Shown piece by piece: positions 9,154 to 17,000 of a DNA stretch of 64,000 bases. The DNA is from an uncultured candidate division WPS-2 bacterium (GTDB lineage Bacteria > Vulcanimicrobiota > Vulcanimicrobiia > Vulcanimicrobiales > Vulcanimicrobiaceae). How positions within the stretch are numbered: position 1 is the stretch's first letter; every line of letters starts with the position of its first letter. The notes under the pieces are model-generated. The model did no database searches, was not told where the DNA came from, and saw only the letters and a program-made list of their open reading frames with translations. A program made the translations under genes and the position numbers. The stretch is taken from NCBI GenBank assembly GCA_937927945.1, contig CALEYW010000062.1, positions 1-64,000 on the forward strand, in the 5' to 3' direction.

Positions 9154-10380
9154 ATGAAAGCGAAGCGCATCTACGATCCGATCCACGGCTTCATCGAGCT
9201 CGACGAGGGCGAGGTAAGGCTGCTTTCCGCCGCGGTCGTGCAGCGGCTGCGCCGCTTGCGGCAGTTGGGTCTGGCGTATCTGGCCTTCCCATCTGCCGAG
9301 CATTCGCGCTTCTCGCACGCGCTCGGCGCGCTGGCGATCGGGACGCGCGCCTTCGACGCACTGCGCGACCACTCGCCCGAGGCGTTCGACTCCGAGCGCG
9401 CGTTCGGCGAAAAGCGCCGTCTGCTGCGCTCCGCGCTGCTGCTGCACGACCTCGGCCACGGCCCCTTCTCGCATGCCTGCGAAACGGTGCTCGACGTTCG
9501 GCACGAACAGCGAACCGAGGCGATCCTCGCGTTGCCCGAGCTGCGCGACGCCCTGGCGTCGATCGACGTCGAGCCCGATGCGGTGCTCGGACTGATCACC
9601 GGCGCGCACGATGCGGACCCGGTGCTGCGCGAGCTCGTCAGCGGTCCCAACCTCGACGCCGACCGCATGGACTACTTGCTGCGCGACGCCTATTTCACCG
9701 GCGTGGCCGGCGGAACGTACGATGCGGCCCAGCTGATCGCGTCGCTGCGAATCCTCGAAGTCGACGGCCGGCCGCAGCTCGGCGTCGACGGCCGCGGTGT
9801 CGTCGCGCTCGAATCGTTCGTGCTGGCCCGCTACATGATGTTCGCGACGGTGTATTTTCACCACACGACGCGGGCGTTCGAACGGGTGCTGCGCGACGTG
9901 CTACGCGTGCTGTGGCCGAACCCGCGCGCCCTCGACGCGATCGGCGAGTTCCTCGCCTGGGACGATTTTCGGGTGCTCGACGACATTCGCGAACTCGACG
10001 ACGAAGGCGTTCGCGCACTGCGCGAGCGTCACACCGTCTATGGGCTCGCCGCCGAGTTCAACGCCGAGCGAGACCTCAGCACGTTCGAGCAGTGTGAGGA
10101 CGCGCTGCGCCGGCGCTGGGGCGACGGGGTGTGGAGCGATTCGCAGGAGCAGCTCATCCATCGCCTCCCGCTCGGCAACGCTGGGGCTGCACCGACCGTG
10201 CGGGTGCAGCTGATGGGGCGCATCGTCGACGCGCGAGCCGCGTCCGACCTCATCGCGAAGCTCTCCGGAAAGGCCTACTGGCGCAAGCTGTTCGTGCGTA
10301 CGGACGTGGCGGCGGTCGATGAGGCCCGCCGCATCTGCGCGGCGATCATCGCGACGGGCGGACAGCCGCGCCTGTTCTGA
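9154..10380 (+). CDS. HD-domain phosphohydrolase, dNTPase/SAMHD1-like (COG1078 type)
   Basis: The 408-residue protein begins with the family signature KRIYDPIHGFIEL, then RLRRLRQLGLAYLAFPSAEHSRFSHALG and LLLHDLGHGPFSH. The H...HD...D metal site of HD phosphohydrolases is therefore present, and DADRMDYLLRDAYFTG supplies the later conserved Asp. Relatives hydrolyse deoxynucleoside triphosphates or similar phosphoesters. ATG 9154 was chosen because it starts exactly at the family N-terminus; in-frame extension upstream would overlap the peptidase gene on the other strand. The two genes are divergent with only 36 nt between starts. Confidence 0.92.
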   Translation: MKAKRIYDPIHGFIELDEGEVRLLSAAVVQRLRRLRQLGLAYLAFPSAEHSRFSHALGALAIGTRAFDALRDHSPEAFDSERAFGEKRRLLRSALLLHDLGHGPFSHACETVLDVRHEQRTEAILALPELRDALASIDVEPDAVLGLITGAHDADPVLRELVSGPNLDADRMDYLLRDAYFTGVAGGTYDAAQLIASLRILEVDGRPQLGVDGRGVVALESFVLARYMMFATVYFHHTTRAFERVLRDVLRVLWPNPRALDAIGEFLAWDDFRVLDDIRELDDEGVRALRERHTVYGLAAEFNAERDLSTFEQCEDALRRRWGDGVWSDSQEQLIHRLPLGNAGAAPTVRVQLMGRIVDARAASDLIAKLSGKAYWRKLFVRTDVAAVDEARRICAAIIATGGQPRLF

Positions 10381-10400
10381 GGTTCGGCGCTAGTGTTCCA

Positions 10401-10631
10401 CTACGCCATCCCGCGTTCGGGCGTGCCGCGCGCGACGCGATTCTCAATGCACACGTCGTCGCCGCACAAGCAGTCCGGCGGGCGCACTTTTCCGCGCTCG
10501 GCGTCCGCAACCTCGATGGTGTGGGCTGCGCACCATTCGGAGCATGGCCCCGCACTGACCAGGTCGTTGCACCCGCAGGCCGCGTTGATGCACTGATGCC
10601 GGGGAGCGGGCGGCGGGTCGATGAACGCCAT
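10401..10631 (-). CDS. Small Cys-rich protein resembling bacterial metallothionein
   Basis: The 76-residue frame has nine cysteines: CINAACGC near the N-terminus, GPCSEWCAAH in the middle, and DCLCGDDVC near the end. The order Cys cluster, then CSExCA..H, then Cys cluster resembles the SmtA/BmtA metallothionein pattern, where Cys and His bind zinc or cadmium. The first cluster is sparser than in SmtA, so it may be a relative rather than a true metallothionein. It is convergent with the HD gene, 20 nt away. No strong ribosome site is visible. Confidence 0.6.
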   Translation of the reverse strand: MAFIDPPPAPRHQCINAACGCNDLVSAGPCSEWCAAHTIEVADAERGKVRPPDCLCGDDVCIENRVARGTPERGMA

Positions 10632-10829
10632 GCTTCGCGCTTACCCAGGCCGACCGAGCGGAGCGCGGTCGAGCGAGCCCCTTCCTGACCGGCCGTCTGC
10701 CCTGCAGGAATCGGCGTCAAACGTCAACGGTACACCGAGTTGTCCACATTGCCCACCGTCTGCGCAGATCGAGGTCTCTCCCCGCTGTCCACCAGGCTTC
10801 ACCGGATCGCGGCGACGACTCGCGGGATC

Positions 10830-11135
10830 ATGACGGAGACGCTCTATACGGTCATGCTGACGACGACGTCGTACGTCGTGTCGGCCGGTGCCGTCCACGC
10901 GCTCCAGGCCGCGGCTGGAGTGGGCCGCACGACGATCCGCGTCGTCCCGATCGGAACCTGCACGCACTGCAGCACGCCGCAGACGGTGGTCGAGATTCCG
11001 CTGGCCGAGATCCGCGCAATCGTCCGGCACGACACGAGCGGCTCGCTCGCCGTCGCATCGTCCGAGAAGGTCGTCCCGCTGCGGCGCTTCGCCGCCGCTC
11101 CCGAGCGTGCGGGACGCGCGGCCGTCCGGAGCTAG
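10830..11135 (+). CDS. Small protein of unknown function
   Basis: ATG 10830 gives a 101-residue protein with an N-terminal beta-rich segment, a CTHC pair (about residues 49-52) and a basic, Ala-rich tail. The frame is open upstream to 10740, but that stretch reads as non-coding. No family is recognised. The spacer 10632-10829 before it shows no gene. Confidence 0.45.
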   Translation: MTETLYTVMLTTTSYVVSAGAVHALQAAAGVGRTTIRVVPIGTCTHCSTPQTVVEIPLAEIRAIVRHDTSGSLAVASSEKVVPLRRFAAAPERAGRAAVRS

Positions 11136-11187
11136 CTGCCCCGCACGTGCGCGCTTCGACGAGCTCAGCGTGACAACGATTCGGCCG

Positions 11188-11835
11188 CTACGGCGTGGTC
11201 AGTACGATCGCGACGGCATGCGGCTTGAGCAGCTGCGCGTACTGCTTGCGCAGCGCGACGAGCTTCGGCTTGTCGTTGTAGACGATGTACGGATAGGCCG
11301 GATGATTTTCGGCGAAGTGCTGGTGGTATGCTTCGGCCGCGTAGAAGGCCGTCAGCGGCACGACCGTCGTCACGATCGGATCGTGGAACGTCTTGGCCGC
11401 GGTCAGCGCGTGAATCGTCTGTTCCGCGACGCGCTTCTGCTCGTCGTTCGCATAGAAGATCGTCGAACGGTACTGCGTGCCGCCGTCCGGACCTTGCCGG
11501 TTCAATTCGGTCGGATCGTGCGCGACGGTGAAGTACACCTGCAGCAATTGCGCGTACGAGATCTGCGCGGGATCGTAGGTGATCTCGACCGATTCTGCGT
11601 GTCCGGTCATCCCGGTGCTGACGATCTCGTAGTGCGCGGTGGCCGCGCTGCCGCCGGAAAATCCGGAGACGACCTTGGTGACCCCTTTGAGGGATTCGAA
11701 GACGGCCTCCATCCCCCAGAAGCAGCCGCCCGCGAGAACGGCGCGGTCGGCGGCGTGCGCCGGGGCCGCCGGCGCGGGCGACGCCAAGGCAAGCGATGAG
11801 AGGACGGTGAGCAGTGCGGCGAGCCGGACGATCAT
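11188..11835 (-). CDS. msrA: Exported peptide-methionine (S)-S-oxide reductase
   Basis: ATG 11835 gives 215 residues: a signal peptide (about 1-29), then the MsrA domain. The catalytic motif GGCFWGME (Cys38) is intact, followed by GFSGGSAATAHYEIVSTGMTGHAESVE-type conserved sequence and the YHQHF region. It reduces methionine sulfoxide in proteins with thiol reductants; the signal peptide places it in the periplasm, as part of oxidative damage repair there. A TATGGT box six nt before the ATG suggests a leaderless mRNA. The gene is divergent from the aromatic leader. Confidence 0.93.
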   Translation of the reverse strand: MIVRLAALLTVLSSLALASPAPAAPAHAADRAVLAGGCFWGMEAVFESLKGVTKVVSGFSGGSAATAHYEIVSTGMTGHAESVEITYDPAQISYAQLLQVYFTVAHDPTELNRQGPDGGTQYRSTIFYANDEQKRVAEQTIHALTAAKTFHDPIVTTVVPLTAFYAAEAYHQHFAENHPAYPYIVYNDKPKLVALRKQYAQLLKPHAVAIVLTTP

Positions 11836-11841
11836 ACGAGC

Positions 11842-11847
11842 ACCATA
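11842..11847 (-). promoter_or_regulatory. Likely -10 element of msrA (leaderless)
   Basis: On the minus strand the hexamer reads TATGGT and is separated from the msrA ATG by six bases, so the predicted RNA start falls at or beside the start codon. No convincing -35 is seen at 17 bp (TTGCGG occurs at a 20-bp spacing). Confidence 0.45.
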
Positions 11848-11931
11848 CCACTCCAGAACGCCGGCTTCCGCAAGCTGGATTACAACAAGTGGTTGACGCC
11901 GGGCGCCCGCCCGTGGGAAGATCGGACCGAC

Positions 11932-12009
11932 ATGACCGTCGCGTCCTGGTTTTATCGCTATTTTTATGCCGAGTGCGCAGCGCTCCGGCGCGGTAGGCCT
12001 TTGCCGTAA
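11932..12009 (+). CDS. Aromatic leader peptide of an attenuator
   Basis: The 25-codon frame has Trp-Phe-Tyr-Arg-Tyr-Phe-Tyr at codons 6-12, an extreme run of aromatic codons in a genome where alternative frames are mostly Arg, Ala and Pro. It stops 23 nt before a terminator hairpin and lies about 75 nt before the prephenate dehydratase/DAHP synthase gene, so it matches the pheL/trpL design: ribosome stalling at Phe/Tyr/Trp codons would favour read-through. A weak GGGAAG precedes the ATG. The regulatory role is inferred from layout. Confidence 0.8.
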   Translation: MTVASWFYRYFYAECAALRRGRPLP

Positions 12010-12032
12010 CGAGTCCCCACGGACCGAACAGC

Positions 12033-12064
12033 AAGAGCCCCTCGCCGAGCGCGGGGGGCTTTTG
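12033..12064 (+). terminator. Intrinsic terminator of the aromatic attenuator
   Basis: AGCCCC at 12036-12041 pairs with GGGGCT at 12055-12060 (six Watson-Crick pairs, extendable by A-T pairs on the outside), followed by a short T run. The loop segment 12045-12052 can instead pair with 11980-11988 at the end of the leader frame (eight pairs, one bulge), a candidate antiterminator. Confidence 0.75.
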
Positions 12065-12083
12065 TGCATGTAATGGGAGCCCC

Positions 12084-13883
12084 ATGACCAGCGTCCAGCC
12101 CTCGACCGATCCGACGACCCCCGCAGCCAACGCCGCCGCGAAGATTACGATGACCGCTGCCTTCGAAGGAATCGAGGGCTCGTACTCCCACGCCGTCCTC
12201 GAGGCGTACGCGGCGCGGCGCGGGGTGACGTTCCTCCCACTGGGTTGCCCGTCGTACCGAGGGGTCGCGCACGCGGTCCTCTCCGGCCGGGCCGACGTCG
12301 GCCTCCTGCCGATCGACAACGCGATCGCGGGGACGATTCGTGAGGGCTACGATACGCTGGCCGAATACGAGCTCGACCTGATGGCCGAGATCACGATGCG
12401 CATGGAACACCGTCTGCTCGGCCTACCGGGCGCGACCATCGAGGGACTGCGGGAAATCGATTCGCACCCGGTCGTGCTGGCCGAATGCGGCCGCTTTCTC
12501 GCCACGCTGCCCGATGCGCGAAGCATCCCGGTCCCCGATACGGGCGTGGCTGCCCGCGACGTCGCCGCCGGCGGGGACTCGACCCGCGGCGCGATCGCCT
12601 CCGCCGGCGCCGCGGCGCGCTACGGTTTGGTCGAGCTCGCGTCGACGATCGCCGACCATCCCGATAACTTCACCCGCTTCCTGCTCTTCCGCGCACCGAA
12701 CGCACTCGGCCCGGCCGCCGAATTCGAACCGGCCGAAGACTTCACCAACCGCAAGACCTCGGTCATCTTCGCCGTGCCGAACGCGCCTGGGGCGCTGGGG
12801 CGGTGTCTCTCGATCTTCGGCGCGCACAACCTCAACGTCTCGAAGCTGGACTCCAAATCGCGGCTCGGTACGGCCGAGCAATACGCGTTCTACGCCGACG
12901 TCGACGGCGATCTGCGCGACGAACGCTTTGCCGACGCGCTGCGGGAACTGCGCGACGTCACCTCGGCGCTCCACATCATCGGAAGCTACGACGCCTCGAC
13001 CGCTCCGCCGCGCGCGCAGCGCGCGCCCGGCGTCGTGGTCGACGTTGCGCCGGCGCTCGTGCCGAAGCCGGCGAAGATCTCGTTCCCGAAGGCGCAGCGC
13101 CAAGGCGACGAGCACGTCCGCTCGCGCGTGATGGTCGGCGACGTCGCCGTCGGCGATGGGCGCTTCGTCATCATCGGCGGACCGTGCAGCGTCGAATCGC
13201 GCGATCAGATCCTGGCGACCGCCGACGCGGTCGCCGCGGCCGGCGGCGTCATGCTGCGCGGCGGCGCGTTCAAGCCGCGCACGTCGCCGTACGCGTTCCA
13301 AGGGCTGGGCTGGGAAGGCGTCGCGCTGCTCGCCGAAGCGAGCCGCGCGTCGGGTCTGCCTTCGGTCAGCGAGGTGATGAGCATCGACCAGGTCGAGCGC
13401 ATGGCGGCATCGGTCGATCTGCTGCAGATCGGCGCACGGAACATGCAGAACTTCGACCTGCTCAAGGCGGTCGGCAAGACGGAACGCCCGATCTTGCTCA
13501 AGCGCGGGATGGCGGCGTCGATCGATGAGCTGCTCTCGGCCGCCGAGTACATCCTCTCGGAAGGCAACCCCAACGTGATCCTGTGCGAACGCGGGATACG
13601 CACCTTCGAAACGGCGACCCGCAACACGCTGGACCTCTCGGCGATCCCGGTGCTGCGCGAGCGCACCCACCTGCCGGTGCTGGTCGACCCCTCGCACGGC
13701 GTCGGGGTGCGGCGCTGGATCGCGCCGCTGTGCCGGGCCGCCAAGGCGGTCGGCGCCCACGGGCTGCTGCTGGAAGTCCACCCCAACCCCGCCGAGGCGA
13801 AGTGCGACGCCGACCAGGCGCTCACGTTCTCGGACTTCGCCGAGATCGTCAAGGAGCTCAACGCCATCCCCTCCATGACGTAG
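12084..13883 (+). CDS. Prephenate dehydratase-ACT-DAHP synthase fusion
   Basis: The 599-residue protein joins two enzymes. Residues about 24-205 are prephenate dehydratase (FEGIEGSYSH; PIDNAIAGTI; the catalytic NFTRF at 195-199), making phenylpyruvate for Phe. Residues about 224-300 form an ACT domain with GALGRCLSIF; the usual ESRP Phe-binding motif reads DSKS. Residues about 345-599 are a class I DAHP synthase (IIGGPCSVES, RGGAFKPRTSPYAFQG, LLKRGM, DPSHG), catalysing the first step of the shikimate pathway. No chorismate mutase domain is present. GGGAG lies 5 nt before ATG 12084. One polypeptide thus holds the first and a late step of Phe synthesis, with the ACT domain placed to feed back on both. 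Domain calls are strong; allostery is inferred. Confidence 0.95.
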   Translation: MTSVQPSTDPTTPAANAAAKITMTAAFEGIEGSYSHAVLEAYAARRGVTFLPLGCPSYRGVAHAVLSGRADVGLLPIDNAIAGTIREGYDTLAEYELDLMAEITMRMEHRLLGLPGATIEGLREIDSHPVVLAECGRFLATLPDARSIPVPDTGVAARDVAAGGDSTRGAIASAGAAARYGLVELASTIADHPDNFTRFLLFRAPNALGPAAEFEPAEDFTNRKTSVIFAVPNAPGALGRCLSIFGAHNLNVSKLDSKSRLGTAEQYAFYADVDGDLRDERFADALRELRDVTSALHIIGSYDASTAPPRAQRAPGVVVDVAPALVPKPAKISFPKAQRQGDEHVRSRVMVGDVAVGDGRFVIIGGPCSVESRDQILATADAVAAAGGVMLRGGAFKPRTSPYAFQGLGWEGVALLAEASRASGLPSVSEVMSIDQVERMAASVDLLQIGARNMQNFDLLKAVGKTERPILLKRGMAASIDELLSAAEYILSEGNPNVILCERGIRTFETATRNTLDLSAIPVLRERTHLPVLVDPSHGVGVRRWIAPLCRAAKAVGAHGLLLEVHPNPAEAKCDADQALTFSDFAEIVKELNAIPSMT

Positions 13884-13942
13884 GTGCGGTCCGGGAGCGG
13901 GCCGGCTCGCCGTTGAAGTCTCAGAGCTTCCGGAGGGCCTCA

Positions 13943-14737
13943 ATGACCGCCATTGCACCGCAAACCCCCGTCGCCGCGCAGCCCGTCATCGCCGATTTGC
14001 GCGACCGCGTCTCCGCCGAAGAGTGGCAGACCCGTGTCGACCTCGCCGCCGCGTACCGATTGGTCGCGCACTACGGCTGGGACGACATGATCTTCACCCA
14101 CATCTCGGCGCGCGTCCCGAACACCGATCACCACTTCTTGATCAACCCGTACGGACAACTTTTCAGCGAGATCGGCGCGTCGTCGCTGGTGAAGGTCGAC
14201 CTCGACGGCAACAAGCTCGAAGAAACGCCGTACCCGGTCAATCCGGCCGGGTTCACGATCCACAGCGCGATCCACGCCGCGCGCGAAGACGCGGGATGCG
14301 TCCTGCACTTGCACACGGTCGCCGGCGTCGGCGTCTCGTGTCAGGAGGGCGGACTGCTGCCGCTCAACCAGACGGCCATGGTGTTCAACGACGAGCTCGC
14401 GTACCACGAATACGAGGGGATCGCGCTGGATCACGACGAGCGCCCGCGTCTGGTCGCCGATCTCGGAACGAAGTCGGCGATGCTGCTGCGCAACCACGGC
14501 ACGCTGACGCTCGGCAACACCATCGCCGACGCGTTCATGCGGATGTACTATCTCGAGCGTTCGTGCGCGATACAGGTGGCGGCGCTCTCCGGCGGAGCCG
14601 CGCTGCACTATCCGCCGGCGGGCGTGCAAGACGTCGTGCGCCAGCAGGCGCGCGGGCTGTCCGGCGCGCTCTCGAACCTCGCCTGGAACGGCTTGCTGCG
14701 CATGCTCGACCGAACCGACGCCAGCTACAAACGCTGA
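13943..14737 (+). CDS. Class II aldolase/adducin family protein
   Basis: A strong GGAGGG ribosome site six nt ahead sets ATG 13943 (264 aa). The sequence shows the family's HYGWDDMIFTHISARVP start, the zinc-binding HLHT pair (about residues 117-119) and a later RNHG. Class II aldolases cleave sugar phosphates such as fuculose-phosphate; adducin-like members with this exact N-terminus often have unknown substrates. It follows the aromatic fusion by about 60 nt and ends at a strong terminator, so the two probably share a transcript. A link to aromatic synthesis is not shown. Confidence 0.85.
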   Translation: MTAIAPQTPVAAQPVIADLRDRVSAEEWQTRVDLAAAYRLVAHYGWDDMIFTHISARVPNTDHHFLINPYGQLFSEIGASSLVKVDLDGNKLEETPYPVNPAGFTIHSAIHAAREDAGCVLHLHTVAGVGVSCQEGGLLPLNQTAMVFNDELAYHEYEGIALDHDERPRLVADLGTKSAMLLRNHGTLTLGNTIADAFMRMYYLERSCAIQVAALSGGAALHYPPAGVQDVVRQQARGLSGALSNLAWNGLLRMLDRTDASYKR

Positions 14738-14760
14738 AGCGCGGCCGTCGGCAAAGAGAA

Positions 14761-14790
14761 AGACCTGGGGCGTCCCGGGTCTTTTTTTTT
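14761..14790 (+). terminator. Strong intrinsic terminator
   Basis: A nine-bp stem (14761-14769 with 14774-14782, one G-T pair), a four-base loop and a run of at least eight T residues. It closes the aromatic-fusion/aldolase transcript. Confidence 0.93.
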
Positions 14791-14869
14791 CATCCCGCTT
14801 TCAGCAAGCGTCGGCTCGCCGGTGCGTTTCTTCCGTACGCGGTAAGCAGCCGCGCGTCAGGAGGATCTC

Positions 14870-15208
14870 GTGAAAGCTTTGCTCGGTTCGGCCCTCGCCG
14901 CCATCGCGCTCGCCCTCATTCCGCTCGCGGCGCCCGCCGCGCCGGATGACAATTCGGCACCCTACGGTGCGCCATGGCGCACTCAAGAGATCGACGGAAC
15001 GGTGGCCAACTTCCGGCCGTACAACGCCGACCTTTTCGGCGGACGGCACTTGGTCTTGCACAACGGAACGGTCATCCGTCCGACCGGAATCACGCTGCAG
15101 CGCGGGATGCACGTGCGCGTGTTCGGCCGCTGGAACCGCGATGGAAGCTTTCGGGCGGATGAGGTCGACGTCGTTCCGCGGCGCTGGCGCGAGCGCGACG
15201 GCGACTGA
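14870..15208 (+). CDS. Small secreted protein, paralogue of the next gene
   Basis: AGGAGG seven nt ahead fixes the GTG start at 14870 (112 aa). A signal peptide (about 1-24) precedes a roughly 70-residue beta-rich domain with LHNGTVIRPTG and GMHVRVFGRWNRDGSFRADEVDVV. The next gene ends with the same domain (LHNGTVINPTG, GQRVRVSGNWNGDGSFNANQIDVV), so the pair arose by tandem duplication. The layout suggests an OB-fold-like or DUF5666-like exported domain; the function is unknown. Confidence 0.75.
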   Translation: MKALLGSALAAIALALIPLAAPAAPDDNSAPYGAPWRTQEIDGTVANFRPYNADLFGGRHLVLHNGTVIRPTGITLQRGMHVRVFGRWNRDGSFRADEVDVVPRRWRERDGD

Positions 15209-15311
15209 GCGCTAGGCGATGTTGCGAACGTACTATTCCCAGCCCGTTCGCAGCATTGTCCGTGCTTCCGGTGCGTTCTTGGGCCACACACCCGAAGGGA
15301 ACGTCTTTATC

Positions 15312-15866
15312 ATGAATCTTCATCAGATCACCCGCATCGTTGCAGCGGCCGCAATCCTTGCGATTCCGACCGCCGCGCTCGCGGCGCCGGATCAGAACAG
15401 CAACGGCCAGAACAACAACAACGGATGCACGCAATGGAACAACAACGGTCAGTGCGTGCAGTGGAACAACAACAACGGCAATGGCAACGGCCAGTGGCAG
15501 AACAACGGCAGCCATCGCGACCACGGTAATCGCGACAATCGCGACAATCGCGACGAGAACGACAACGGCAACAACGGCAACCATTACGGCTGGAACAACG
15601 GCCGTGGCAACAACAACGGCTACGGCAACAACAACGGCTACGGCAACCGCGGCGGAGGGCTCAGCGGCATCGTCTCGTCGTTCTCACCGTTCAACCTGTA
15701 CCTGAGCAACGGCACCCACGTCGAGCTGCACAACGGCACCGTGATCAATCCCACCGGCGCGAACCTGCGCAATGGCCAGCGCGTCCGTGTCTCGGGGAAC
15801 TGGAACGGGGACGGCTCGTTCAACGCGAACCAGATCGACGTCGTCGGGAACGGCTACGGCCGCTAA
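15312..15866 (+). CDS. Secreted Asn/Gly-rich protein with C-terminal LHNGT domain
   Basis: ATG 15312 gives 184 residues: a signal peptide (AAAAILAIPTAALAA), then about 90 residues dominated by Asn, Gly, Gln and Asp (repeats such as GNNNGYGNNNGYG and DNRDNRD), then the beta-rich domain shared with the preceding gene. The Asn-rich part is low complexity and probably unstructured, as in surface or matrix proteins. The frame is open upstream to 15219, but the signal peptide supports 15312. Confidence 0.75.
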   Translation: MNLHQITRIVAAAAILAIPTAALAAPDQNSNGQNNNNGCTQWNNNGQCVQWNNNNGNGNGQWQNNGSHRDHGNRDNRDNRDENDNGNNGNHYGWNNGRGNNNGYGNNNGYGNRGGGLSGIVSSFSPFNLYLSNGTHVELHNGTVINPTGANLRNGQRVRVSGNWNGDGSFNANQIDVVGNGYGR

Positions 15867-15880
15867 AGCGGCAATCCTGA

Positions 15881-15918
15881 CCTCGCGGGGCGCAGCTTCG
15901 CTGCGCTCCGCGGGGTTC
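15881..15918 (+). terminator. Long GC-rich hairpin between genes
   Basis: A nearly perfect stem of about 15 pairs (15881-15895 with 15901-15915, including G-T pairs) with a five-base loop. The downstream T tract is weak (TTCTGTG), so it could be a terminator for the secreted-protein pair or a structure upstream of the GTG start at 15927. Confidence 0.55.
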
Positions 15919-15926
15919 TGTGTGGT

Positions 15927-16874
15927 GTGAGCGCTGCACCGCAATTCCCGTACGAACAAGCCGCGGACGGTCGCTTCGTCCGCCAGGGCGACGCCTTTCG
16001 CGACTGGGTTCGCGCCGACGGCTCGAGCGGATATCCGGCGGTCGCCGGCCGCTATCACCTCTACGTGTCGCTCGCCTGCCCGTGGGCGCATCGCACGATC
16101 ATCGTGCGCCGTCTCAAGGGGCTCGAAGAGGCGATCGGGATGACCGTCGTGGACCCGCTCCGCGACGACGAGGGCTGGGCGTTTCGCGAGGTGCCGGACG
16201 CCTCGCTCGACCCGGTCAACGGCTTCCGCTACCTGGCCGAAGCCTATCGCGCGACGGACCCTCACTACCACGGCCGCGTGACCGTTCCGGTTCTGTGGGA
16301 CACCCTGACCAAACGGATCGTCAGCAACTCCGACGACGACATCATGCGCATGTTCGAGACGGAGTTCGACGCGCTGGCCAAGCGCCCGGAGCTCGATCTG
16401 TTCCCGGCGGAGCATCGTGAGGCGATCGACGCGCTCAACGAGACGATCTACGAGCACGTCAACAACGGCGTCTACAAGGCCGGCTTCGCCAGCGCGCAGC
16501 GCCCGTACGAGAGCGCGGCGCGCGAAGTCTTCTCGTCGCTCGACGAGCTGGATGCGCGGCTCGCGTCACGGCGCTACCTCTTCGGCAGCGCGCCCCTCGA
16601 AACCGATTGGCGCCTGTTCGTGACGCTGATTCGTTTCGATCCCGTGTACCTCGGCCATTTCAAATGCAACCTGCGCCGCATCGCCGACTACCTGAACCTT
16701 TCGGGCTACCTGCGCGACCTCTACCAAATCGAGGGCATCGCGCCCACCGTGAACTTCGATCACATCAAGCGCCACTACTACATGACGCACGACGAGATCA
16801 ACCCGACCCGCATCGTGCCGATCGGCCCGCAGCAGGATCTTACCGCCCCGCACGGCCGAGAGTCGCTAGGTTAG
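15927..16874 (+). CDS. Glutathionyl-hydroquinone reductase (Xi-class GST, YqjG/ECM4 type)
   Basis: The 315-residue protein has the thioredoxin-fold motif LACPWAHR with the catalytic Cys51, the VPVLWDTLTKRIVSNSDDDI glutathione-binding segment, and the family C-terminal region (TDWRLFVTLIRFDPVYLGHFKCNL). Xi-class enzymes remove glutathione from glutathionyl-hydroquinones, recycling quinones after stress. A CPWAHR Cys in place of the Ser/Tyr of other GSTs supports the class. The start is GTG 15927. It ends at a strong hairpin. Confidence 0.92.
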   Translation: MSAAPQFPYEQAADGRFVRQGDAFRDWVRADGSSGYPAVAGRYHLYVSLACPWAHRTIIVRRLKGLEEAIGMTVVDPLRDDEGWAFREVPDASLDPVNGFRYLAEAYRATDPHYHGRVTVPVLWDTLTKRIVSNSDDDIMRMFETEFDALAKRPELDLFPAEHREAIDALNETIYEHVNNGVYKAGFASAQRPYESAAREVFSSLDELDARLASRRYLFGSAPLETDWRLFVTLIRFDPVYLGHFKCNLRRIADYLNLSGYLRDLYQIEGIAPTVNFDHIKRHYYMTHDEINPTRIVPIGPQQDLTAPHGRESLG

Positions 16875-16895
16875 CGCGTACCCGCTGCCTATACG

Positions 16896-16936
16896 AAGAC
16901 CCGCTACGATCGGTTGAACGATCGCAGCGGGTCTTT
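16896..16936. terminator. Bidirectional intrinsic terminator
   Basis: AGACCCGCT and CGATCG arms pair with CGATCG and AGCGGGTCT across a short loop (16896-16936), with T-rich sequence after the plus-strand stem. It lies between two convergent genes (the glutathionyl-hydroquinone reductase and the beta-barrel protein). Confidence 0.85.
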
Positions 16937-17000
16937 CTGAGCGGAAGCGCGTCGACGCGTCGGGACCGCGTGGTCCCGGCACGTCCTGCGATCGATGGGT

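Noticed and set aside
10735..10750. A TTGTCCACA sequence like a DnaA box
   Set aside because: A single variant box, without dnaA, dnaN or an AT-rich region nearby, does not make an origin.
11153..11175. CTTCGACGAGCTCAGCGTGAC, like a dispersed repeat found in many bacteria
   Set aside because: Only one copy in the window, so I cannot call it a repeat here.
15891..15906. UUCG-type tetraloop in the hairpin upstream of the GST gene
   Set aside because: The loop closes as C-TTCG-C, not the stable C(UUCG)G form, so it is only recorded as a hairpin.
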